From: Gordonibacter massiliensis (ex Traore et al. 2017) | GTDB taxonomy: Bacteria; Actinomycetota; Coriobacteriia; Coriobacteriales; Eggerthellaceae | Direction of reading: 5' to 3' | NCBI GenBank assembly: GCA_900170005.1 | Contig: LT827128.1 | Location: forward strand, 248,001 to 312,000 | DNA length: 64,000 nt | In this document: positions 32,461 through 39,985 of the stretch, piece after piece | Layout: each line of letters begins with the position of its first letter | How positions within the stretch are numbered: the stretch's first letter is position 1 | The notes under the pieces: model-generated | Seen by the model: only the letters and a program-made list of their open reading frames with translations | Database searches by the model: none | What the model was told of the DNA's origin: nothing | Program-made: the position numbers and the translations under genes

Positions 32461-33168
32461 ATGTCCACCGTCAAGGCGTCGTGCTTGGTTTGCGGGGAAC
32501 CGCTGCAGTACTTCGAGGAGGCTCGGGAGGTGACATGCGCCGTCTGCGGCAAGCACGAGGCGGCGCGCGCGGTTTGCCGGGAGGGCCACTACGTATGCGA
32601 CGCCTGCCATCGCAAAGAGGGCGTCGACCTGGTCATGGCCCGCTGCGCCTCCACGGACTCCCGCAACCCTATCGAAATCGCGCAGGACCTCATGGCCGAA
32701 AAAGCCATCTACCCCAACGGCCCCGAGCACCACACGCTCGTGGGCGCGGCGCTGCTCGCCGCGTACCGCAACGCCGGTGGCGAGATCGACCTTGACCGCG
32801 CGCTCGCCGAGCTGCGCGAGCGCAGCCTGAACGTGCCCGGCGGCGCCTGCGGCTTCTGGGGCACGTGCGGCGCGGCCGTGAGCGCCGGCATGTACCTGAG
32901 CATCGTCACGGGCTCCACGCCCCTGACCGCGGAGCCGTGGGCGCAGGTGCAGGGGCTCACGGCTCGCATCTTGGGACGCTTGGCCGAGATCGGCGGCCCG
33001 CGCTGCTGCAAGCGCACCTCGTTCACGGCCATCCAGACGAGCGTGAACTACACCGCCGAGGTGTTGGGCGTGCGCATGGAGCTGCCTGGGCGCATCGTCT
33101 GCACGTTCGCCGCCCGCAACGCCGAATGCATCGGCGCCCGCTGCCCCTACTCGCGCGGCGCTGCCTGA
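32461..33168 (+). CDS. DUF5714-type cysteine-rich protein
   Basis: 235 residues, ATG after AAGGGAAGGTCC. An N-terminal zinc-ribbon region has four CxxC-type pairs (CLVC, CAVC, C ... CDAC), followed by a helical domain with conserved motifs GPEHHTLVGAALL, GGACGFWGTCGAAVSAG and GGPRCCKR, ending CIGARCPYS. This matches my recollection of the DUF5714 family. No catalytic function is known to me. It follows the ArsM-ArsS fusion on the same strand, with a palindromic repeat between, and is the last gene of the cluster. Conserved Cys/His residues make a metal or metalloid ligand role possible. Confidence 0.75.
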   Translation: MSTVKASCLVCGEPLQYFEEAREVTCAVCGKHEAARAVCREGHYVCDACHRKEGVDLVMARCASTDSRNPIEIAQDLMAEKAIYPNGPEHHTLVGAALLAAYRNAGGEIDLDRALAELRERSLNVPGGACGFWGTCGAAVSAGMYLSIVTGSTPLTAEPWAQVQGLTARILGRLAEIGGPRCCKRTSFTAIQTSVNYTAEVLGVRMELPGRIVCTFAARNAECIGARCPYSRGAA

Positions 33169-33256
33169 GAATAGGGGCAGCGCGCAATCCTTCTCCCTGG
33201 TGGTTCGAAGGAGTCGACGGATGCCGCGCCGGTTCGCGCGCCGGCTCGAAGGCGCC

Positions 33257-35206
33257 CTAGCGCGCCTCCTCGCTCGCCGCGATGACGGCGGCGGCCTCGT
33301 CGGGCGACAGCGGGCGCGAGAACAGGTAGCCTTGCATGAGGCTGCAGCCGCACTCGTTCAGAAACGCGCGCTGCTCCTGCGTCTCCACGCCTTCGGACAG
33401 TATCTGCGATCCCATGGCGCCGAACCCCGCCGTCAGCAGCCCGAAGAACTCGGTGAGGTGCTCGTCCTCCGTCGCGGACCACAGAATGCTCTTGTCCAGC
33501 TTCACCACGTCGAACGGCAGCTCCAGCATCATGGATATGTTCGAGTACCCGGTGCCGAAATCGTCCAGGTAGAAGCGCACTCCATGGGCGTGCATGTCCT
33601 CCATGAAGGCGCGCACGGCGTCGGGGTTTGCGATGATGGCGCTCTCCGTCACCTCGACGCGCAGGCACGATGCGGGTATGCCGTGCCGTTCCACGACGGC
33701 CAGCACCGATTCTGCCTGGTCGTCCTGTATGAACTCCACCGCCGAGAAGTTCACCGACACCCCGCGGAACGTCGAGTCGGGGTGCGCGTCGCGATAGGCC
33801 CGGATGAACGCGCAGGCGCGGTTCAGCATGAAGCGCGTGACGTCCGAAATGACGCCGATCTGCTCGGCGACGGGGATGAACTCGTCGGGCGGTATGGAGC
33901 CCAGCTCGTCATCGTCCAAGCGGCACAGCGCCTCGGCCGCCACGAACCGTCGCTCGCTCTCCGACCACACGGGCTGCAGCTTCACGGTGAATCCGCCGCA
34001 TTCCGCCGCCCGGCGCACCACGTCGGCGATGGCGCTGCGCCGGTGGATGGCCTCCATCATATCCGGCGTGCAGACGCACGGCACGTTCGGCCCCCGGCCC
34101 TTCGACTCCACCGTGGCGTATTCCAGCGCCGCCACCACGTCGCCGGGGTTGTGCGCGATGGCGGGGTAGCTCACCGCGCCGATGGCCGCGCCCACGGTGT
34201 AGGAGCGTCCGCCGATGCGCCACGGCTCGCTCAGGCGCTGCCGCAGCGGCGCGAGCAGAGCGGCCGTTTTCCCGTCTTCTCCCCGGGTGCCGAGCACGCC
34301 ATCGCTCATGATGAAGGCGAACTGGTCGCCGCTGTATCGGAAAAGCCGCGCGTCGTCGATAGTCCCCAGGTACGAGGCGAACTCCCGCAAAAACCGGTCG
34401 CCGCTCTCGTGGCCGAACTTGTCGTTGATGAACTTGAAGTTCGACAGCGACACCAGCACGGCGGTGAACGGCTGGGCCTTCTCGTCCAGCAGCGAGACCA
34501 TGGACAGGAACTCCTGGCGGTTGGAGGCGCCGGTGAGCTGGTCAACCGATAGGCGCTTGTTCTGCAGGTACAGGTAGATGATGAGCAGCGAGCACGCCGC
34601 CGCCGATCCCGACAGCAGGTAGGCGGGGAACAGCTGCTGCACGGCTATCACGGCCACGGCGATGAGCGGGAACACGGCCAGGATGCGTTTGATGACGGGG
34701 TCGATGGGCGCGCGGGTGAACACCACCAACGCGAAGCAGGCCACGCAATAGAAGTAGAACACCAGGTACGTGGTGACGATGAGCGGCCCTTGCACGTAGC
34801 TGCCGGCCGCGTCGAAGAAGAACAGGCAGCCGGTGGGCACGTTCGCCACCACCAGCAGGAAGTACGCCGCGCACGGCACGCAGCTCGCCACGGCGAAGCG
34901 CCGTCCGACCGGCCGTGCCTCGCTCACCACGGCCACGGCGTAGTAAAAGTACACGGTGCCCAGCAACGGCGTGAGCGCGAAGTAGCACAGGGTTATGAGA
35001 TAGGTGAGCGGCAGCAGCTCCGGCGGCGCGTAGGCGATCATGAGCGTGGAGGCCAGGTTCGTGCCGATAGCGCCCAGCGTGGTGGCGAGGCACAGTCGGA
35101 ACACGCGGTTCTTCGGCGAGGGCACCGCATGACTCTTGCGCGAGTACACGGAGATGATGAGCACGATGATGAAGGCGATAACTTCAGCCGATACGTTCCA
35201 TTCCAT
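33257..35206 (-). CDS. Membrane GGDEF-EAL protein with degenerate GGDEF (probable c-di-GMP phosphodiesterase)
   Basis: 649 residues. The first 215 contain six to eight hydrophobic helices. The GGDEF domain (about 220-375) is degenerate: the signature reads SGDQF at 292-296, and the first metal Asp is Ser in SLSNFKFIND. The EAL domain (about 385-645) keeps EALCR (425-429), DDFGTGYS and SEGVET, so it should hydrolyse cyclic di-GMP, perhaps with the GGDEF as a GTP-sensing module. The ribosome site is weak. It converges on the DUF5714 gene and is not clearly tied to the metabolic modules. Confidence 0.88.
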   Translation of the reverse strand: MEWNVSAEVIAFIIVLIISVYSRKSHAVPSPKNRVFRLCLATTLGAIGTNLASTLMIAYAPPELLPLTYLITLCYFALTPLLGTVYFYYAVAVVSEARPVGRRFAVASCVPCAAYFLLVVANVPTGCLFFFDAAGSYVQGPLIVTTYLVFYFYCVACFALVVFTRAPIDPVIKRILAVFPLIAVAVIAVQQLFPAYLLSGSAAACSLLIIYLYLQNKRLSVDQLTGASNRQEFLSMVSLLDEKAQPFTAVLVSLSNFKFINDKFGHESGDRFLREFASYLGTIDDARLFRYSGDQFAFIMSDGVLGTRGEDGKTAALLAPLRQRLSEPWRIGGRSYTVGAAIGAVSYPAIAHNPGDVVAALEYATVESKGRGPNVPCVCTPDMMEAIHRRSAIADVVRRAAECGGFTVKLQPVWSESERRFVAAEALCRLDDDELGSIPPDEFIPVAEQIGVISDVTRFMLNRACAFIRAYRDAHPDSTFRGVSVNFSAVEFIQDDQAESVLAVVERHGIPASCLRVEVTESAIIANPDAVRAFMEDMHAHGVRFYLDDFGTGYSNISMMLELPFDVVKLDKSILWSATEDEHLTEFFGLLTAGFGAMGSQILSEGVETQEQRAFLNECGCSLMQGYLFSRPLSPDEAAAVIAASEEAR

Positions 35207-35414
35207 GGTCGATAGCCGTCGAGCCTTCCGCTTGGTTTCCCCTCGTCACCAGTATTGTACCCTTCTCGGTGCCATTCGCCCTGCACAATTCCGTTATAGT
35301 TGAACGTCGGGGAGTGTCGGCGGCCTCGGGGGGAGGCTGTCGGATCGGTGGCATGCGGAGCGACGGCTCCGCCGTGCAGGTGCGGTTTGCATCGAGCCAC
35401 TTCTGCTTGGAAGT

Positions 35415-35442
35415 CCGCCCGCCGGCGTTCGCCGGCGGGCGG
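35415..35442 (-). terminator. Strong hairpin after the SDR gene
   Basis: A perfect 12-bp stem, CCGCCCGCCGGC / GCCGGCGGGCGG, with a GTTC loop, 6 bp beyond the SDR stop codon. No T-tract follows on the minus strand. Confidence 0.5.
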
Positions 35443-35448
35443 TGCTCG

Positions 35449-36327
35449 CTAGCCGTTCACCACGGTGCCACCGTTCACGTGGATCACCTGGCCCGAGATG
35501 TAGCTCGAGTCGTCGCAGGCCAAAAACACGTAGGCGGGCGCTAGCTCGTAGGGCTGGCCGGGGCGTCCCATGGGCACGCTTTCTCCGAAGTGGCGCACCT
35601 TGTCGCTGTCCGGGCCGTAAGAGGCGGGGTTGAGCGGCGTCCAGATGGGGCCGGGCGCCACGGCGTTCACGCGGATGCCGCGACCCGCCAGCTCCTCGTT
35701 CTCGGAAAGCGAGCGGGTGAACGCCGTGATGGCGCCTTTCGTGGACGAGTAGTCCAGCAGGTCGGGCGAGCCCTGGTAGGCGGTCACCGACGTGGTGTTC
35801 ACGATGGCCCCGCCGCGCGGCAGATGCGGCAACGCGGCCTTCACCAGGTAGAACATGCTGAAGATGTTCGTTTGGAACGTGCGCACGAGCTGCTCTTGCG
35901 AAAGGTCGAGGATGCTCTTGCACGGCGTTTGCTCGCCGGCGTTGTTCACGAGCACGTCGAGGCGGTCCCATTCGTCCACGATGCCGGATACCAGATCTCG
36001 GCAGAACCCTTCGTCGCCCACGTCCCCCTTGAACACGAGGGCGCGCCGCCCCAGCGCGCGGATGCGCTCGGCCACGGCCTGCGCGTCGTCGTCCGACGAG
36101 TAGTACGCGATGGCCACGTCGGCGCCCTCCTTGGCGAACGCGATGGCCGCGGCGGCTCCGATGCCGCTGTCGCCTCCGGTGACGAGGGCAGCTTTGCCCT
36201 CGAGCTTGCCCGCTGCGCGGTACGAGTCGCTTTCAAGCTGCGGCTTGGGGTCGACGTTCGCGCGCACGTCGTCCATGGCGTAGCCCGCCTTCGGGGCTTG
36301 GGTTTCGAGCGTTGCGGTTTGCGTCAT
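35449..36327 (-). CDS. Short-chain dehydrogenase/reductase (YghA-like)
   Basis: 292 residues, ATG after GAAGGAGCACCCT. The Rossmann motif is TGGDSGIG (50-57), NNAG is at 128-131, and the catalytic Ser180, Tyr193 and Lys197 (YSSTK) are all present. An N-terminal extension of about 40 residues (starting MTQTATLETQAPK) is typical of the YghA/general-stress group of NAD(P)-dependent oxidoreductases. The substrate is unknown. It stands alone between the c-di-GMP gene and a divergent flavodiiron protein. Confidence 0.9.
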   Translation of the reverse strand: MTQTATLETQAPKAGYAMDDVRANVDPKPQLESDSYRAAGKLEGKAALVTGGDSGIGAAAAIAFAKEGADVAIAYYSSDDDAQAVAERIRALGRRALVFKGDVGDEGFCRDLVSGIVDEWDRLDVLVNNAGEQTPCKSILDLSQEQLVRTFQTNIFSMFYLVKAALPHLPRGGAIVNTTSVTAYQGSPDLLDYSSTKGAITAFTRSLSENEELAGRGIRVNAVAPGPIWTPLNPASYGPDSDKVRHFGESVPMGRPGQPYELAPAYVFLACDDSSYISGQVIHVNGGTVVNG

Positions 36328-36526
36328 AGGGTGCTCCTTCCATTCGGGATACGCTCGCAGCTTACCGTCCGCCCGACACCGTCGCCCGCGTCGGCGTCGG
36401 GCGTTACGCGGCCCTTCGGCAGCGGTAACGTCCGCGAGAACTGCGGTTCTGGTCCTTCGCACTTCCCCTCGCAACCCTCCGCGCGACCCTAATGCTGGTC
36501 TTTCGCTATCATTTGCCCGCGCGACC

Positions 36527-36555
36527 TTCGGACGTTCGCGCGCGTCGGTTATACT
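36527..36555 (+). promoter_or_regulatory. Candidate promoter for the flavodiiron gene
   Basis: TTCGGA (36527-36532), a 17-bp spacer and TATACT (36550-36555), 28 bp before the ATG at 36583. The -10 is good and the -35 weak. Confidence 0.45.
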
Positions 36556-36582
36556 GGGCGAAAAACGAGAGAGGAGCGCGCC

Positions 36583-37770
36583 ATGTTGCATGCGGTCGAG
36601 GTGAAGCCCGACGTGTACTGGGTCGGGGGCGTCGATTGGAACGAGCGGAACTTCCACGGCTACACGACGGACCGGGGGTCCACGTACAACGCCTACCTTA
36701 TCATGGACGAGCATCCCACGCTCATCGACACGTGCAAGCCAACGTTCGCCGACGAGCTCATCGAGCGCGTGCGCGAGGTGGTGGATCCGGCGCGCATCGA
36801 GTACGTCGTCGCGAACCACGTGGAGCAGGACCATTCCGGCGCCATCCCCGCCATCTGCGAACTCGCGCCGAACGCGCGCATCTACGCGAGCGCCCCGCAC
36901 GGCGTGAACGGCCTTGCGGCCCATTACGGCGACCGCGGCTACGTGCCCGTCAAAACCGGCGACACGCTCAGCATCGGCAAGCGCACGCTCACGTTCACGC
37001 AGACCGTCATGGTGCACTGGCCCGACAACATGGTCACGTACTCCGACGCCGACCGCATCCTGTTCTCCAACGACGCCTTCGGCCAGCACTACGCCTCGTC
37101 GAAGCACTTCGACGACGAGGTGGGCCTGCCCGAGGTGCTCGCGCAGGCGAAGAAGTACTACGCGAACATCGTCATGCCCTACTCGCGCCACGTGCAGCGC
37201 GCGCTGGGGGCGCTCGGCGGCCTGGACATCGACATGATCGCGCCGAGCCACGGCGTGATCTGGCGCAGCCACGTGCCCGAGATCCTGGATACGTACGCGC
37301 GCTGGAGCTCGCTCGCGCCCGACGACTACGCCGTGGTCGTGTACGACTCCATGTGGCACGCCACCGAGGCCATGTCCCACGAGATCCTCGAGGCGTTCAT
37401 CGAGTGCGGCGTGCCCGCCCGCCTGTTCGACCTCAAGGCCAACCACATATCCGACATCATGACCGAGGTGCTGTCGGCGAAGTACGTGGCCGTGGGCTCG
37501 CCCACGCTCAACAACGGCATGATGCCCACCGTGGCGGCGTTCCTCTGCTACCTGAAGGGCCTCTCGCCCAAGACCGGCTGGGAGGGCCGCGTGGGCATCC
37601 CGTTCGGCTCGTACGGCTGGGGCGCGAACGGCCCCGACGAGGTGGCCGAGGTCCTGGAGAAGTGCGGCTTCGACCTGGCCCTCGGCACGCTCTCGCATCA
37701 GTGGACCGAGGACGCCGCCAGCCTCGAGGAGCTGCAGCAAGCCGTGGTGGGAGGCGTGGGGAAGCGGTAG
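36583..37770 (+). CDS. FprA-type flavodiiron protein
   Basis: 395 residues. The N-terminal beta-lactamase-like diiron domain keeps the ligands His79, Glu81, Asp83 and His84 (NHVEQDH), plus His145, Asp164 and His223. The C-terminal flavodoxin-like domain starts near residue 250 and binds FMN (YDSMWHATEAM, GSPTLNNGMM, GSYGWGANG). Such enzymes reduce O2 to water or NO to N2O in anaerobes, taking electrons from rubredoxin or NAD(P)H systems. No fused rubredoxin is present. It is probably a stand-alone oxygen/NO defence gene with its own promoter. The ATG follows AGAGGAG. Confidence 0.93.
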   Translation: MLHAVEVKPDVYWVGGVDWNERNFHGYTTDRGSTYNAYLIMDEHPTLIDTCKPTFADELIERVREVVDPARIEYVVANHVEQDHSGAIPAICELAPNARIYASAPHGVNGLAAHYGDRGYVPVKTGDTLSIGKRTLTFTQTVMVHWPDNMVTYSDADRILFSNDAFGQHYASSKHFDDEVGLPEVLAQAKKYYANIVMPYSRHVQRALGALGGLDIDMIAPSHGVIWRSHVPEILDTYARWSSLAPDDYAVVVYDSMWHATEAMSHEILEAFIECGVPARLFDLKANHISDIMTEVLSAKYVAVGSPTLNNGMMPTVAAFLCYLKGLSPKTGWEGRVGIPFGSYGWGANGPDEVAEVLEKCGFDLALGTLSHQWTEDAASLEELQQAVVGGVGKR

Positions 37771-37949
37771 CGCCCCAAGGCGTCGTCGAAGCTTCCCGCC
37801 GCCCGAGCCCGAGCGGCGCGGCGGCGGGCTTTGCTTGGGGCCGTGCCCCTAGTCGCCGCTGCGCCCTGCCCGCTTTATAATGAACGACGACGGCTGTTGC
37901 GCGGAAGGCATCGGCCGGATCGACGGAACCTCGCTCGAAAGGGGCGCCC

Positions 37950-38870
37950 ATGCCGACCTGCCTGGGAAAGACGCTGCTCATAGCCAACCCAACGGCGCAG
38001 AACGGCAACGGCGCCGCTGCGGCGCAGCGCGCGGCGACCCTGCTGCGGGCGGCCTTGGGCGACGGCGCCCTCGACGTGGCGCTCACCGAGGCGCCCGGAC
38101 AGGCGGTCGACCTGGCGGCGGGCGCGGGCGCGCACGACACGGTGCTCGCCCTCGGCGGCGACGGCATCATCCACGAGGCGGCGAACGGGCTCATGCGCCT
38201 GCCGCGGGAAGATCGGCCGGCTTTCGGCATCGTCCCCGTGGGCTCCGGCAACGACTACGCTCGCACGCTGGGCATGTCGGCCCGCTCGGTGGACGAGGCC
38301 GCGGCCCAACTGCTCGCGGCGTCGAGTCGGCCGGCCGACGTAGGGCGGTGCAACGGGGAGTTCTTCGTGGAAACGCTCTCGTTCGGCGTCGACGCGGCTA
38401 TCGCGCTCGACACGGTGGAGCGGCGCAAACGCACGGGCAAGACCGGCACGGCGCTCTACCTGGCCAGCGGCATGGACCAGCTGCTGCACCACCTGGATCG
38501 CCGCCGCTACACGGCCTCGTTCGACGGCGGCGCGCCCATCGGTGGCGAATCGTTCACGTTCGCCGTGCAGGTGGGCCCCACCTACGGCGGCGGCTTCCGC
38601 ATCTGCCCGGACGCGCGCATCGACGACGGCCTGCTCGACGTGTGCATCGCGCACCCGCCTTTCGGCCTCGCGCGGGCCGTGCTCGTGTTCCTGCTGGCGA
38701 AAGGCGGCCGGCACACGGGCTTCAAGCAGATAGAGCTGCGCCGCGTCCGCACGCTCAGCGTGCGGTTCGACGAGCGTCCTCCCGTGCAGATCGACGGCGA
38801 GCCGCTCGTGGCCGACGAGTACGCCGTCGACATCGTGCCGCACGCGCTCGACGTGCTCATGCCCCGCTGA
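37950..38870 (+). CDS. Diacylglycerol kinase-family lipid kinase (YegS/DgkB-like)
   Basis: 306 residues. The nucleotide-binding motif GGDG is at 69-72, and GSGNDYART at 98-106 fits the DAGK catalytic domain; the second half is the beta-sandwich domain (VGPTYGGGFRICPDA). It phosphorylates a lipid such as diacylglycerol at the inner membrane face and helps recycle lipids. The ATG follows GAAAGGGGCG. TATAAT at 37876 could be its -10, though no -35 stands out. It converges with the DUF5996 gene 13 bp away. Confidence 0.88.
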   Translation: MPTCLGKTLLIANPTAQNGNGAAAAQRAATLLRAALGDGALDVALTEAPGQAVDLAAGAGAHDTVLALGGDGIIHEAANGLMRLPREDRPAFGIVPVGSGNDYARTLGMSARSVDEAAAQLLAASSRPADVGRCNGEFFVETLSFGVDAAIALDTVERRKRTGKTGTALYLASGMDQLLHHLDRRRYTASFDGGAPIGGESFTFAVQVGPTYGGGFRICPDARIDDGLLDVCIAHPPFGLARAVLVFLLAKGGRHTGFKQIELRRVRTLSVRFDERPPVQIDGEPLVADEYAVDIVPHALDVLMPR

Positions 38871-38883
38871 CCGGCGCGCCCCT

Positions 38884-39777
38884 CTACGGCACCAGCAGCG
38901 GCCTGGTGAACCAGTCGAAGCGCTCCCAACGCTGGCGCGCGGCGACGTTCACGAACGCCTCGCGGCAGAACCGCACGACCGCGGCGTGCGGGTCGTCGGC
39001 GCGCAGGGCGTCCTCCATCTTCAGGAAGTACTCGGCGCTCGAAGGGTCGTAGTACGCGCCGGGAACGGCCACGTCGGGCATGGGCCCTTCGAGGAAGGGG
39101 TAGGCCAGCACGAAGAACGCGGGGTCGTCGGCCTGCTCGTCGCCCGGCCAGAAGCCGAACTCGACGAACTGCTCGTCGAACGCCACGCGCTCCACGATGC
39201 CGCCGTCGGCGGGAAAGGGGCAGGGCTTGCCCGAGAACAGCACGCAGGTCATGTCGAACGTGCCCCAGAACAGCGACGGCGGCGTCTTCTTCCCGCGAAA
39301 GCCCGACGAGAAGTCCGTCAGGGCGCCTCGCGCGAACAGGCATTGCTCGAAGTAGCGTCGCGCGGCCTGCGCGTCGAAGGCGAGCGGTTCGGTGAGCGCG
39401 TAGAAGGGCTCGTGCGTGAACATCTCCTGCGGCACCGGGTAGATGGGCACCGTGTGCCCTGCGGCCTCGAGCATGAGCGTGAACCGCTCGTAGTAGTCGG
39501 CGACGGAGGCCCCGTCTTCAAGGGGGAAGCACGCTTCCTGGCCGGACGTCGACACGGCCCTCATTCCCGGCTCGTCCAGGCGCAGCTGGATCTCGAACCC
39601 GCCCGCGCCGTGCGGCACGAACCCGGTGGTGAACCCGTCGGGCGTCGCGTCGAGCAGCACGTGGCCCCATTCGGGCTGCGGCTCCATGAGCTCCAGCTTC
39701 ACCTTTCCCATCATCTGGGTCATCATGTGCAGTGCGATGCACGTTTCGCGCCACTGGCTGTACGTTTGCAGGTGCAT
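38884..39777 (-). CDS. DUF5996 family protein
   Basis: 297 residues, ATG after AAGGAGAAGG. The start (WRETCIALHMMTQMMGKVKL) and the segments EWGHVLLDATPDGFTTG and DWFTRPLLV match my recollection of DUF5996. No catalytic motif or membrane segment is recognisable. It converges with the lipid kinase and is divergent from YgiQ. Role unknown; the family is found in many aerobes and anaerobes. Confidence 0.75.
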   Translation of the reverse strand: MHLQTYSQWRETCIALHMMTQMMGKVKLELMEPQPEWGHVLLDATPDGFTTGFVPHGAGGFEIQLRLDEPGMRAVSTSGQEACFPLEDGASVADYYERFTLMLEAAGHTVPIYPVPQEMFTHEPFYALTEPLAFDAQAARRYFEQCLFARGALTDFSSGFRGKKTPPSLFWGTFDMTCVLFSGKPCPFPADGGIVERVAFDEQFVEFGFWPGDEQADDPAFFVLAYPFLEGPMPDVAVPGAYYDPSSAEYFLKMEDALRADDPHAAVVRFCREAFVNVAARQRWERFDWFTRPLLVP

Positions 39778-39985
39778 GGCCTTCTCCTTGCGGTCGGGGG
39801 CGGGCGTTGCGGGATTTCAACCGATACAGTCTAGCGGCGGTCCCGCCGGCTCGCCGCCTGCGCCCCGAAGGCGTCAACAGTGCGTGGGGAAGGGGTTACG
39901 CGGGTGGCGGATACCGCGCGTTTCCGCTAGGATGGGCGGGTAATCGAATCGATCCCGCGCCCCGCGCGCGGCGGCAAGGAGCCCC

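Noticed and set aside
32999-33168. Read-through of the methyltransferase-radical SAM frame into the DUF5714 region as one protein
   Set aside because: A stop at 32216-32218 and a palindromic repeat separate them, and the DUF5714 gene has its own ribosome site and start.
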